Below, piece by piece: positions 10,567-19,692 of a DNA stretch of 64,000 bases (within the stretch, counting starts at the first letter, position 1; each line of letters starts with the position of its first letter). The notes below the pieces were generated by a model. That model saw only the letters and a list, made by a program, of their open reading frames with translations. It had not been told where the DNA came from and ran no database searches. Both the position numbers and the translations under genes were made by a program. The stretch is from Phenylobacterium sp. NIBR 498073. Lineage in GTDB: Bacteria > Pseudomonadota > Alphaproteobacteria > Caulobacterales > Caulobacteraceae. The stretch spans positions 2,604,001 through 2,668,000 of the forward strand of contig NZ_CP114599.1 of the NCBI RefSeq assembly GCF_027286305.1. Reading direction: 5' to 3'.

Positions 10567-12498
10567 ATGCTGTCCGCCACCCGACAATTCGCCAAATCCT
10601 GGGTCGCCGCCGTGCTGATCGGCCTGCTGGTCGTCAGCTTCGCGATCTTCGGCGTCAACGATGCCTTCCAGGGCAATTACACCAACGACGTCGTCAAAGC
10701 GGGGTCGCGACACGTGTCCGGACCAGACTTCCGGCGCGAGTTCGACAATTTCCGCAAGGGCGCCGAGGAACAGACCAAGCGGCCGATCACCATCGAGGAG
10801 GCCGTCGAGGCTGGCCTCGACCGTCGGCTGATGGAGGAGATCGCCACCCGCGAGTCGTTCGGCGAAATGCTGCGCAAGATCGGGATCCATCCTTCCGACC
10901 GGCTGATGGAATCGGAGCTGCGCAAGATCCCCGCCTTCTTCGACCAGGTGTCGGGCGCCTTCGACAAGGCGCTCTACCAGCAGCGCCTCAGCGAGAACGG
11001 CCTGACCCCGGCCCGCTTCGAGACCCTGCTGCGCGACCAGATCGCCGAATCCCACACCGCCGCGGCGATGGTGAACGGCCTGCGCGTGCCGCGGGCCTAT
11101 GGCGCGCTGACCGCCATCTACGAGATGGAGGCCCGCGACGTCGGCTACTTCATGATCGATCCGCGCAGCGTGGCCCAGCCGGCCCAGCCGACCGACGCCC
11201 AGCTGCAGGCCTTCATGAAGGAAAACGCCGAGCGCATGACGCTGCCCGAGTTCCGGGTCCTGACCGTAGTGGCCTTCACCCCGGCCCAGGTCGGCGAGGT
11301 GAAGGTCGACCCGGCCGAGGTCCAGAAGCGCTTCGACTTCCGCAAGGACACGCTGTCGCGTCCCGAAACCCGCACCCTGATCCAGATCCCGGCCAAGGAC
11401 GCCGCCGCCGCCCAGGCGATCGCCGCGCGCCTGACCAAGGGCGAAGATCCCGCCGCCATCGCCAAGTCCACCGGCGTCGAGGCCATCAACTATGCCGACA
11501 AGCCGCAATCGGCGATCGCCGACAAGCGGGTCGGCGCCGCCGCCTTCGCCCTGAAGGAAGGCCAGGTCTCGGTCATCCAGGGCGACCTGGGCATGGCCGT
11601 GGTCAAGGTGGCCAAGGTGACCCCCGGCCAGGTCGTCACGATCGATCAGGTCCGCCCGCAGATCGAGGCCGAGGTCCGCAAGGACGCGGCCGCCGAGAAG
11701 GTCTACGCCCTCAGCCAGGCCTATGAGGACGCCCGCGCCGACGGCGCGAACCTCGTCGAAGCCGCCAAGAAGGCCGGCGTGCCGACCTTCACCATCGGCC
11801 CGGTGACCCAGCAGGGCCAGGGCCAGCAGGGCCAGCCGGTCGCCGGCTTGACCCCGAAGATGCTCGAACTCGCCTACAGCCTGCCGGCCGGCGGCGAGAG
11901 CGAGGTCCAGGACGCCGGCGAGGGCCAGTACTTCGCCGTCCGCGTCGAGCGGGTCATCCCCAAGGCGCTGCCGCCGCTGGCCGAGGTCAAGCCGCAGCTG
12001 ACCCGCTTCTGGATGATGCGCGAACTGGTCAAGGCGATGCAGACGCGGGCCGACGAACTGGCCGCCCGGGTCAGGAAGGGCGAAAGCCTCGACGCGGTGG
12101 CCGCCTCGGCCGGCGCCAAGGTGGTCCACGTGACCAACCTCGACCGCCAGAACGCGGCGCAAAGCACCGCCCTGTCGCGCGACGCGCTGGGCAAGGCGTT
12201 CAGCGGCAAGCAGGGCGACGTCTTCACCGCCGAGGGCACACAGTTCGGCCTGATCGTCGGCAAGCTGGAGGCGGTCCGCGCCCCGAGCGGCCCGACCCTG
12301 GCCCGCATCACCGAGGATGTGCGCCCGCAGCTGACCATGGCGCTGTTCCGCGACCTGGGGGCCGACGCCCGCAAGGCCGCCCGCACCGAGGTGAAGGCCA
12401 AGGTCTATCCGGACAAGGCGCGCGCGGCCCTGGGCCTGGCGCCGATCGAAAAAGGAAAGGGCGCCGAGCCGGCGGCCAAGACGGAGAAGGCGAAGTGA
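10567..12498 (+). CDS. PpiD/SurA-like periplasmic peptidyl-prolyl isomerase chaperone
   Basis: 643 aa. A cytoplasmic N-terminus and one membrane anchor (about 13-31, VAAVLIGLLVVSFAIFG) are followed by a SurA-type N-terminal chaperone domain (about 35-190), a PpiC-like parvulin domain (about 235-365) and a second prolyl-isomerase-like segment towards the C-terminus, ending in a Lys/Ala-rich tail. The layout is that of PpiD, an inner-membrane-tethered helper of proteins leaving the Sec channel. Its stop overlaps the GTG of trpE (GTGA), so it is co-translated with tryptophan biosynthesis, an arrangement that has no obvious functional logic. Confidence 0.88.
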   Translation: MLSATRQFAKSWVAAVLIGLLVVSFAIFGVNDAFQGNYTNDVVKAGSRHVSGPDFRREFDNFRKGAEEQTKRPITIEEAVEAGLDRRLMEEIATRESFGEMLRKIGIHPSDRLMESELRKIPAFFDQVSGAFDKALYQQRLSENGLTPARFETLLRDQIAESHTAAAMVNGLRVPRAYGALTAIYEMEARDVGYFMIDPRSVAQPAQPTDAQLQAFMKENAERMTLPEFRVLTVVAFTPAQVGEVKVDPAEVQKRFDFRKDTLSRPETRTLIQIPAKDAAAAQAIAARLTKGEDPAAIAKSTGVEAINYADKPQSAIADKRVGAAAFALKEGQVSVIQGDLGMAVVKVAKVTPGQVVTIDQVRPQIEAEVRKDAAAEKVYALSQAYEDARADGANLVEAAKKAGVPTFTIGPVTQQGQGQQGQPVAGLTPKMLELAYSLPAGGESEVQDAGEGQYFAVRVERVIPKALPPLAEVKPQLTRFWMMRELVKAMQTRADELAARVRKGESLDAVAASAGAKVVHVTNLDRQNAAQSTALSRDALGKAFSGKQGDVFTAEGTQFGLIVGKLEAVRAPSGPTLARITEDVRPQLTMALFRDLGADARKAARTEVKAKVYPDKARAALGLAPIEKGKGAEPAAKTEKAK

Positions 12499-14027
12499 CG
12501 ATCGATCCTGCGTTTGCGGACTTTGAGGCGAAGTACTCTCAAGGCGCGCCGCAGGTCGTTTGGACGAGGCTCATCGACGATCTGGAGACGCCGGTCTCGG
12601 CCTATCTGAAGATCGCCCACGGCCGGCCCTACGCCTTCCTGTTCGAGTCGGTCGAGGGCGGCGCCCACCGCGGCCGCTACTCGGTCATCGCCATGAAGCC
12701 GGACCTGGTCTGGAGGTGCCGCGGCGACCAGGCCGAGATCGCGGTCGGTCCGGACATCGCCGCCGGCCGGTTCCAGACCCAGGCGGGCGGCGCGCTGGAT
12801 TCGCTGCGCGACCTGGTCGCCCGCTCGCGGCTCGACCTGCCTGAGGGCCTGCCGCCGATGTCGGCGGGCGTGTTCGGGGCCATCGGCTACGACATGATCC
12901 GGCTGGTCGAGCGTCTGCCGAACATCAATCCCGACCCGCTGGACCTGCCCGATGGGTTGATGATCCGCCCCTCAATGGTGGCGATCTTCGACGCCATCGC
13001 CCAGGAGATCATCCTGGTCACCACGGTCCGCCCGTCGGAGATCACCGCCAAGGCCGCCTATGAGGACGCCCAGGCCCGGCTGGCGGAGGTCGCCGCCGAC
13101 CTGCGCAATCCGGCCCCGGCGCTTACCGGCGCGGCCCAGCCCGAGCCGGACCGCTTCACCACCCCGGTGAGCCGCGAGGACTATCACCGCATCGTCGCCC
13201 GGGCGAAGGACTACATCCTGGCCGGCGACATCTTCCAGGTCGTGCCCAGCCACCGGTTCCGCGCGCCCTTCGCGCACGATCCGTTCGCGCTCTACCGCTC
13301 GCTGCGGCGCATGAACCCCTCGCCGTTCCTGTTCTACATGAACTTCGGCGACTTCCAGCTCGCCGGCTCGTCTCCCGAGATCCTGGTGCGGCTGCGCGAC
13401 GGCAAGATCACCATCCGGCCGATCGCCGGCACCCGCCCGCGCGGCGCCACGCCCGAGGAGGACCGCGCACTCGAGGCCGAGCTGATCGCCGACCCGAAGG
13501 AACGCGCCGAGCATCTGATGCTGCTCGACCTCGGCCGCAACGACGTCGGCCGCGTGGCGATGCTGAAGAACCAGGGCGCCAACGAGCCGCAGCCGGTGGC
13601 CCGCGGGCCGCGGGTGCGGGTCACCGACTCGTTCTTCGTCGAACGCTACAGCCACGTCATGCACCTGGTCTCCAACGTCGAGGGCGACGCCCCCGAGGGC
13701 CTGGACCCGATCGACGTGGTGATGGCCGCCCTGCCCGCCGGCACCCTGTCGGGCGCACCGAAGGTGCGGGCGATGGAGATCATCGACGAGCTGGAGCTGG
13801 AAAAGCGCGGCATCGCCTATGCCGGCGCGGTCGGCTACTTCGGCGCCGACGGCTCGGTCGACACCTGCATCGTGCTGCGCACCGCCTGCTTCAAGGACGG
13901 CCAGATGTACGTCCAGGCCGGCGGCGGCGTGGTCGCCGATAGCGATCCGGACGCCGAGTACGACGAGACTCTGCACAAGGCCCGCGCCCTGCGCCGCGCC
14001 GCCGAGGAATCCTGGCGCTTCGTCTAA
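12495..14027 (+). CDS. trpE: Anthranilate synthase component I
   Basis: 510 aa. Makes anthranilate from chorismate with ammonia supplied by TrpG. The N-terminal feedback domain has FLFESVEGG, equivalent to the LLES tryptophan-binding motif; the chorismate-binding domain shows FQVVPSHRF, PSPFLFYM, GSSPEILV, RPIAGTRPRG, ELIADPKERAEHLMLLDLGRNDVG and the C-terminal AGAVGYFG and GGGVVADSDPDAEYDE. The GTG start overlaps the previous stop, leaving no room for a leader-peptide attenuator at this gene. TrpG is encoded 274 nt downstream, after an inverted small gene. Confidence 0.97.
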   Translation: MTIDPAFADFEAKYSQGAPQVVWTRLIDDLETPVSAYLKIAHGRPYAFLFESVEGGAHRGRYSVIAMKPDLVWRCRGDQAEIAVGPDIAAGRFQTQAGGALDSLRDLVARSRLDLPEGLPPMSAGVFGAIGYDMIRLVERLPNINPDPLDLPDGLMIRPSMVAIFDAIAQEIILVTTVRPSEITAKAAYEDAQARLAEVAADLRNPAPALTGAAQPEPDRFTTPVSREDYHRIVARAKDYILAGDIFQVVPSHRFRAPFAHDPFALYRSLRRMNPSPFLFYMNFGDFQLAGSSPEILVRLRDGKITIRPIAGTRPRGATPEEDRALEAELIADPKERAEHLMLLDLGRNDVGRVAMLKNQGANEPQPVARGPRVRVTDSFFVERYSHVMHLVSNVEGDAPEGLDPIDVVMAALPAGTLSGAPKVRAMEIIDELELEKRGIAYAGAVGYFGADGSVDTCIVLRTACFKDGQMYVQAGGGVVADSDPDAEYDETLHKARALRRAAEESWRFV

Positions 14028-14224
14028 GGCGCGCGGTCGACCACGTGGGTGGTCGTCACGGGCGGGGCGGTGATCATGGCCGCGGCGAGCGCCAGCGCCG
14101 CCACAGCCGCGAACGCCGCAGCGCCCAGGGCCGGCCAGGCCCGCTCGCGCTGGACCGGGGCCCGCAGCAAGCTGCGCGCATAGGCCATCTGGTCCGGGTC
14201 GAGGGCGGAATCGGCAGGCGTCAT
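14024..14224 (-). CDS. Small single-span membrane protein, unknown function
   Basis: 66 aa from the ATG (a GTG two codons upstream, with GGCGGGA 5 nt before it, is an alternative). Residues 1-30 are polar (DPDQMAYARSLLRAPVQRER); residues about 31-52 form one Ala-rich membrane helix (ALGAAAFAAVAALALAAAMI); the tail is short. It is on the strand opposite to the trp genes, overlapping the trpE stop by 4 nt and divergent from trpG. GC-rich shadow frames are common, but this one fills an otherwise empty 270 nt gap and has a sensible topology. I do not recognise a family. Confidence 0.5.
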   Translation of the reverse strand: MTPADSALDPDQMAYARSLLRAPVQRERAWPALGAAAFAAVAALALAAAMITAPPVTTTHVVDRAP

Positions 14225-14301
14225 GGACACAGCATCCCGCCAACGCGCGGCCCAGGCAATCGGGGCTTGGCGTTAGGACGGGCCGAGCCTAGAGAACCCT
14301 T

Positions 14302-14892
14302 ATGATCTTGGTGATCGATAACTACGACAGCTTCACCTACAACCTCGTTCACTATCTGAACGAGCTGGGGGCTGAGACGCTCGTCTATCGCAACGACGCC
14401 CTCAGCGTCGAAGAGGCCCTGGGCCTGAAGCCGCAAGGCGTTCTGCTCTCGCCCGGCCCGTGCACTCCCAATGAAGCCGGCATCTGCCTCGACCTGCTGG
14501 CCGCCGCGCCGGACGATCTGCCGATCCTCGGCGTCTGCCTCGGCCACCAGTCGATCGGCCAAGCTTATGGCGGCCAGGTCGTGCGCGCCAAATCGATCAT
14601 GCACGGCAAGACCAGCCAGATCGAACACACGGGCAAGGGGATTTTCGCCGGCCTGCCCAACCCGGTGACCGCCACCCGCTATCACAGCCTGTCGGTCGAG
14701 CAGTCGACCATGCCGGACGTCCTTGAGGTCACCGCCTGGACCGAGGACGGCGAGGTTATGGGCTTCCAGCACAAGACCAAGCCGGTGCACGGCGTGCAGT
14801 TCCACCCCGAATCCATCGCCACCGAAGGCGGCCACGCCATGCTGGCCAACTTCCTCAAGCTCGCGGGCGTCCCGCCCCTGGTCGACGCCTAA
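14302..14892 (+). CDS. trpG: Anthranilate synthase component II (glutamine amidotransferase)
   Basis: 196 aa, free-standing. Provides ammonia to TrpE. Class I amidotransferase triad: nucleophile C79 in ILGVCLGHQ, with His and Glu in [14 protein letters not shown]-terminus [19 protein letters not shown] and [13 protein letters not shown] are canonical. It could double as PabA for folate synthesis, as in many bacteria; no second copy is seen here. It begins trpG-trpD-trpC: trpD starts 3 nt after its stop. Confidence 0.97.
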   Translation: MILVIDNYDSFTYNLVHYLNELGAETLVYRNDALSVEEALGLKPQGVLLSPGPCTPNEAGICLDLLAAAPDDLPILGVCLGHQSIGQAYGGQVVRAKSIMHGKTSQIEHTGKGIFAGLPNPVTATRYHSLSVEQSTMPDVLEVTAWTEDGEVMGFQHKTKPVHGVQFHPESIATEGGHAMLANFLKLAGVPPLVDA

Positions 14893-14895
14893 GAC

Positions 14896-15909
14896 ATGTC
14901 CGACGCCTTCAAGCCGCTCCTGGGCCGCCTCGCGGACGGCGGGACCCTGACCGAAGACGACGCCGGCGAGTTCTTCGCCGCCTGCCTGCGCGGCGAGCCG
15001 ACCCCGGCCCAGGTCGCTGCGGCTGTCACCGCCATGCGCATGCGCGGCGAGACGACCGGCGAGATCACCGCCTGCGCCCGCGCCATGCGCAAGGCCGCCG
15101 TCACCCTGGATCACCCGTTCCAGGTCATGGACGTCTGCGGCACCGGCGGCGATGGCCTGCATACGCTCAACGTCTCGACCGCCGTGGCCTTCGTCTGCGC
15201 CGGCGGCGGGTTGAAGATCGCCAAGCACGGCAACCGCGCGGTCTCCTCGCGCTCAGGCGCCGCCGACGTGCTGACCGAGCTCGGCGTCAACCTGGCGGCC
15301 ACCGCCGACCAGCAGCTGCGCGCGCTGGACGAGGCCAATGTGGCGTTCTTCTTCGCCCCGGCCCACCACAGCGCCATGCGCCACGTGGCCCCGATCCGCA
15401 CCGACCTGGGCTTCCGCACCATCTTCAACCTGCTGGGCCCGCTGACCAATCCGGCCCACGCCCAGCGCCAGGTGATGGGCGTGTTCGCCGACCGCTGGGT
15501 CGAACCGCTGGCCCGCGTTCTGGGCGCCCTGGGCGCAGAGCGGGCCTGGGTCGTGCACGGCGGCGGTCTCGACGAGATGACCACCACGGGCGAGACCAGC
15601 GTCGCCGAATACCGCGACGGCCAGGTCCGCCTGTTCACGATCACGCCCGAGGCCGTCGGCCTGCCGCGCTCGGCGCTCGCCGACCTGACCGGCGGTGCCC
15701 CGGCCCAGAACGCCGTGGCCCTGCGCGAGCTGCTGGACGGCGCCCAAGGCGCCTATCGCAATATCGTGCTGCTCAACGCCGCCGCCGCCTTCCTGGTCGG
15801 CGAGCAGGTCGAGACCCTGCGCGAGGGCGTCGAACTGGCCGGACAGATCATCGACGACGGCCGCGCCAAGGCCGCGCTGGACAAGCTGATCGAGGTGACC
15901 GCGGCATGA
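14896..15909 (+). CDS. trpD: Anthranilate phosphoribosyltransferase
   Basis: 337 aa. Transfers phosphoribose from PRPP to anthranilate. The glycine-rich PRPP loop [38 protein letters not shown] and the diphosphate/metal residues HGGGLDEMT are present, with the N-terminal helical domain (1-65) typical of the nucleoside-phosphorylase-like class III fold. No clear ribosome binding site precedes the ATG, which lies 3 nt after trpG, so coupled translation is likely. Its stop overlaps the trpC start (ATGA). Confidence 0.97.
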   Translation: MSDAFKPLLGRLADGGTLTEDDAGEFFAACLRGEPTPAQVAAAVTAMRMRGETTGEITACARAMRKAAVTLDHPFQVMDVCGTGGDGLHTLNVSTAVAFVCAGGGLKIAKHGNRAVSSRSGAADVLTELGVNLAATADQQLRALDEANVAFFFAPAHHSAMRHVAPIRTDLGFRTIFNLLGPLTNPAHAQRQVMGVFADRWVEPLARVLGALGAERAWVVHGGGLDEMTTTGETSVAEYRDGQVRLFTITPEAVGLPRSALADLTGGAPAQNAVALRELLDGAQGAYRNIVLLNAAAAFLVGEQVETLREGVELAGQIIDDGRAKAALDKLIEVTAA

Positions 15910-16694
15910 GCGACATCCTCGACAAGATCGCGACCTACAAGCGCGCCGAAGTCGCCGAGCGTAAGACCCAGCGCACGCTCGCCGACCTCGAAGCCGCCGC
16001 CCAGGCCGCCTCCGCGCCCCGCGGCTTCCGGGTCGCGCTCGAACGCGCCCATGCGCCCGGCAGGCTGGCCCTGATCGCCGAGATCAAGAAGGCCTCGCCG
16101 TCCAAGGGCCTGATCCGCGAGGACTTCGATCCGCCGGCCTTGGCCCGCGCCTACGAGGCCGGCGGCGCGGCCTGTCTTTCCGTGCTCACCGACGGCCCCA
16201 GCTTCCAGGGCGCAGACGCCTTCCTCACCGCCGCGCGCGAGGCCGTCGCCCTGCCCGCCCTGCGCAAGGAGTTCCTGGTCGATCCGTGGCAGGTCGTGGA
16301 GGCCCGCGCTCTGGGCGCCGACGCCATCCTGGTGATCATGGCCATGGTCGACGACGCCCTGGCCGCAGACCTGATGTCGGAAGCCGCGCGCCTGGGCATG
16401 GACGCCCTGGTCGAGGTCCATGACGAGGACGAGATGCTCCGCGCCGGCAAGCTGGGCGCCACCCTGGTCGGGGTGAACAACCGCAACCTGCGCACCTTCG
16501 AGACCGATCTGGCGATCACTGAGCGCCTCGCCGGCGCCTCGCCTGACGAGGCCCTGCTGGTCACCGAAAGCGGCATCTTCACGCCGCTGGACGTCACCCG
16601 GCTGGAACGCTGCGGCGCGCGCGCCATGCTGGTCGGCGAGAGCCTGATGCGTCAGGCCGACGTCGCCGCCGCGACGCGCGCCCTGCTCGGCTGA
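15906..16694 (+). CDS. trpC: Indole-3-glycerol phosphate synthase
   Basis: 262 aa, monofunctional (not fused to TrpF). Residues [21 protein letters not shown] carry the catalytic lysine of the (beta/alpha)8 barrel; [30 protein letters not shown] strand 4, [22 protein letters not shown] and [14 protein letters not shown] follow in order, with the phosphate-binding AMLVGESLM at the end. It closes the trpGDC run; trpF, trpB and trpA are not in the window. lexA follows after 132 nt with its own promoter. Confidence 0.97.
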   Translation: MSDILDKIATYKRAEVAERKTQRTLADLEAAAQAASAPRGFRVALERAHAPGRLALIAEIKKASPSKGLIREDFDPPALARAYEAGGAACLSVLTDGPSFQGADAFLTAAREAVALPALRKEFLVDPWQVVEARALGADAILVIMAMVDDALAADLMSEAARLGMDALVEVHDEDEMLRAGKLGATLVGVNNRNLRTFETDLAITERLAGASPDEALLVTESGIFTPLDVTRLERCGARAMLVGESLMRQADVAAATRALLG

Positions 16695-16756
16695 GTCGGC
16701 CCCAGGCGACTTCAAGCGACCGAAAAAGCCTAGCTTTTCAAAGGCTCGACGGTAAC

Positions 16757-16785
16757 TTGACATTAACCCAGAACACCTAGAGAAC
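16757..16785 (+). promoter_or_regulatory. lexA promoter with LexA (SOS) box
   Basis: GAAC-N7-GAAC at 16771-16785 is the reverse complement of the alphaproteobacterial LexA operator GTTC-N7-GTTC. A perfect -35 TTGACA lies at 16757-16762, placing the operator across the -10 region. It is 42 nt before the lexA ATG, so LexA represses its own gene. An additional single GTTC half-site lies at 16806-16809. Confidence 0.85.
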
Positions 16786-16826
16786 ATTCGTGACGTTAGC
16801 GCTTTGTTCTCAAGGGCACGACAGCC

Positions 16827-17522
16827 ATGCTCACCCGCAAGCAACACGAACTTCTCATGTTCATCCATGAGCGGATCAAGGAAACCGGGGTCTCGCCGTC
16901 GTTCGACGAGATGAAGGAAGCGCTGGATCTGGCTTCGAAGTCGGGCATCCACCGGCTGATCACGGCGCTGGAGGAGCGCGGCTTCCTGCGCCGCCTGCCC
17001 CACCGGGCCCGCGCGTTGGAAGTGGTGAAGCTGCCGCAGCAGGCGACCACCGCCGCGCCGCCTAAGGGCCGCACCCCCTTCAAGCCGCAACTGGTCGAGG
17101 GCGCCGGCGATGCACCGGTGATGCCGATCGCCAACGACACCCGCGAACTGCCGATCCTCGGCCGCATCGCCGCCGGGACGCCGATCGAGGCGATCCAGCA
17201 GGAGCGCGACCGGATTCCGGTGCCCGAGACTATCCTCGGCGCGGGCGAGCACTTCGTGCTCGAGATCGCCGGCGACTCGATGATCAACGCCGGCATTCTC
17301 GACGGCGACTATGTGGTGATCCGCAAGACCGACACCGCCAACTCCGGCGACATCGTCGTGGCCCTGGTCATGGGCGAGGAAGCCACCCTCAAGCGCCTGC
17401 GCAAGAAGGGCGCGTCGATCGCGCTCGAGGCCTCGAACCCGGCCTACGAGACCCGCATCTTCGGGCCCGACCAGGTGCAGGTGCAGGGCCGCCTGGTCGG
17501 CCTGATCCGCCGCTACCACTGA
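16827..17522 (+). CDS. lexA: LexA, SOS-response repressor/autopeptidase
   Basis: 231 aa. N-terminal winged helix-turn-helix (1-70) beginning [19 protein letters not shown]; a Pro/Ala-rich linker (70-105); then the S24 peptidase-like domain. The self-cleavage bond is A116-G117 in GRIAAGTP, the catalytic pair S151 (GDSMINAGI) and K189 (EEATLKR). Length and the long linker fit alphaproteobacterial LexA. The gene has its own SOS box and is convergent with comEC, whose stop is 6 nt away. A second LexA box in the window controls the sidA-like gene and dnaE. Confidence 0.97.
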   Translation: MLTRKQHELLMFIHERIKETGVSPSFDEMKEALDLASKSGIHRLITALEERGFLRRLPHRARALEVVKLPQQATTAAPPKGRTPFKPQLVEGAGDAPVMPIANDTRELPILGRIAAGTPIEAIQQERDRIPVPETILGAGEHFVLEIAGDSMINAGILDGDYVVIRKTDTANSGDIVVALVMGEEATLKRLRKKGASIALEASNPAYETRIFGPDQVQVQGRLVGLIRRYH

Positions 17523-17528
17523 CCGGCC

Positions 17529-19679
17529 TCATCGGCTCCAGGGCCGCTGGCCGCGCAGGTCCTGCGCCCACACGATCCGCCAGCCGTCGACGGTGCGGTA
17601 GAGCTCGGCCGAGCCGCCGCGCTTGAAGTCGGCTTCAGTGAGTGTGAGCGCCGTCGTGCAAGGCGCCGCCGCGCCGCGAACCACAACAACCTCGGCCCAC
17701 TGGCAAAACAGGGGCTGCTTCTTCTCGATCGTCAAAGCGCGGCGCGTGAAGATCGTAGCGACCCGCGGATCGCCGCTCGCCTGCCGCGGCGCGCAGGACC
17801 AGCGATCGCAGTCGTAGCCGGCCTCGCGCGCAGCCTCCTCCCCCACGGTCAGGCCGCGTCGCCTGGCCCATAGCTCGGCCGCGAACAGCTTGGCGTCCGG
17901 TCGCAGCAGCACCGCCTGGTCGCCCCGCCGCACGGCGGCCGCCGCCCCATCGGACGAGATCCAGACGTCGGGCGCCGGGGGCCGCGGGCAGAGCCAGACG
18001 GCCAAGGCCAGCGGCAGCCCCAGCCACCTCAGCGGCCCCTTCCACAGGCAAAGCCACAACACGCCGATGAAGGCGGCCGGCAGGGTCCAGGCCGGCGCGC
18101 TGGCGAAAATCCGCTGACTGCCCGGCATCGCCGCCACCCAGGACGCGATCATGTTCATGGTGTCGATCGCCAGGTCGGCCGCGGCTAGGGGCGCGCCGCC
18201 GAGCCCCAGCGGCGCCAGCACCGCGCCAATCGCGAGAGCCGGCATCATCAGGAATGACGAGATCGGCGCGGTGAGCAGGTTGGCGACGAGCCCGAAGGTC
18301 GAGACCCGGTTGAAGTGCTGCATGGCGAACGGCCCGGTCGCCAGGCCGGCCACGAAGCTCGCCCCGATGCTGGCGGCGGTCCAGACGCCGATCGCCTGCG
18401 CGGCGCGGATCGGCCAGGGCGTGTTGATCTCCTTCGCCGGACGCGGCCAGGCCTCGGCCAAGGCCACCAGCGCCGCGGTGGCCGCGAACGACATCTGGAA
18501 TCCAGGCGCGGCGACCGCCTCAGGCTGCATCGCCAGGATGACCAGCGCAGCGATGGCCAGGGTGTGCAGGCTGATCGCCCGGCGGTCGACCAGGATCGCC
18601 AGGAAGGCGGCGCCCGCGGTGATCGCCGCGCGCTCGGCCGGGGCCGGCGCGCCTGAGATCACCAGATAGAGCATGACCGCGAGCAGGCCCGCGGCGGCCG
18701 CGACCTTCTTCGACGACACCCGCAGCGCCGCCCACGGCCAGGCCGCGATCCCCAACCGAACGGCGGCGAAGGCGAACCCGCCAACGATGGCCATGTGCAG
18801 ACCCGAGATCGAGATGATGTGCGCCAGGCCCGACGCCCGCAGGTCCTCAACCTGCTCCTTGGGCACGAACGCCTCGTGCCCGGTGATCATGGCCGCCGCC
18901 AGACCGCCGCTTTCGACGCCCATCTCCCCGACGATGCGCTTGGCCAAGGCCCAGCGGGCCGAATTGATCTTCATTTCCAGCGCCAGACGCCAGGGCGGCG
19001 GCGCAGCCTCAATCGACCGGACGTCGGTCAGCGCGAAGCCGACCCCGCCGACCCCGTCGAAAAATGCATCGCGCGCGAAGTCGTAGGAGCCGGGACTGGC
19101 CGGCGGCGGGGGCGCATTGATCATCCCCTTCACCGAAATGGCCGACCCGGGCGCCGGCAGGAGGTCATCCCCACGCAAGGTGATTCTGATCCGGATCGGG
19201 GTCGCATCGGGGGCGAGTCCGGATATTCGGATCGGCGCGACCAGCAATCGCGGACCGCCCTGACCGGGGCTCGCGACATCGACCACGAAGCCTTCGATCA
19301 GCCGCACGCCGCCGTCGGCCGGGGCTATCGGAGCCCGCACAGCCTGGGTCCGCAGCTTGGCGGCCGCGAAACCGCCAAGCGCGAAGGCGGCCAAGACCAG
19401 AACGACGACCGCCGGCCGGCCAAGGCTCAGCCGGGAGGCCGCCAGCAGCAGGAGGCCCGCCGACAGCAGCATGACGTACGCCACCAGCGCGAGCGGTTCG
19501 GCCGGCAGCGACAGGTAGATCGCGGCCCCGCACCCGAACGCCACCGGCGCCCACAGGCTGACCGACTGCACGGAGGCTTGATCGACAAACCATGTTGCGA
19601 TGCGGCGAAAACTAGGACGTCGGGAAATGACCGTGTTAAGAGGCGCCGCGCGCACGTCAGGCGCGCCTGCTGCAGTCAT
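17529..19679 (-). CDS. comEC: ComEC/Rec2-family DNA-uptake channel protein
   Basis: 716 aa. An N-terminal DUF4131-like region (about 30-210, with several hydrophobic segments then a beta-rich OB-like domain) precedes the competence domain (about 260-560), which contains SGLAHIISISGLHMAIVGG, the hallmark of ComEC, and multiple membrane helices. The C-terminus is short and lacks the metallo-beta-lactamase domain seen in Bacillus ComEC. The start was placed at MTAAGAPD because GAGGTAGGGG precedes it; the open frame extends 33 codons further into gltX. It would carry single-stranded DNA across the inner membrane; no other competence genes are here. Confidence 0.88.
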   Translation of the reverse strand: MTAAGAPDVRAAPLNTVISRRPSFRRIATWFVDQASVQSVSLWAPVAFGCGAAIYLSLPAEPLALVAYVMLLSAGLLLLAASRLSLGRPAVVVLVLAAFALGGFAAAKLRTQAVRAPIAPADGGVRLIEGFVVDVASPGQGGPRLLVAPIRISGLAPDATPIRIRITLRGDDLLPAPGSAISVKGMINAPPPPASPGSYDFARDAFFDGVGGVGFALTDVRSIEAAPPPWRLALEMKINSARWALAKRIVGEMGVESGGLAAAMITGHEAFVPKEQVEDLRASGLAHIISISGLHMAIVGGFAFAAVRLGIAAWPWAALRVSSKKVAAAAGLLAVMLYLVISGAPAPAERAAITAGAAFLAILVDRRAISLHTLAIAALVILAMQPEAVAAPGFQMSFAATAALVALAEAWPRPAKEINTPWPIRAAQAIGVWTAASIGASFVAGLATGPFAMQHFNRVSTFGLVANLLTAPISSFLMMPALAIGAVLAPLGLGGAPLAAADLAIDTMNMIASWVAAMPGSQRIFASAPAWTLPAAFIGVLWLCLWKGPLRWLGLPLALAVWLCPRPPAPDVWISSDGAAAAVRRGDQAVLLRPDAKLFAAELWARRRGLTVGEEAAREAGYDCDRWSCAPRQASGDPRVATIFTRRALTIEKKQPLFCQWAEVVVVRGAAAPCTTALTLTEADFKRGGSAELYRTVDGWRIVWAQDLRGQRPWSR

Positions 19680-19692
19680 AGCCCCTACCTCG

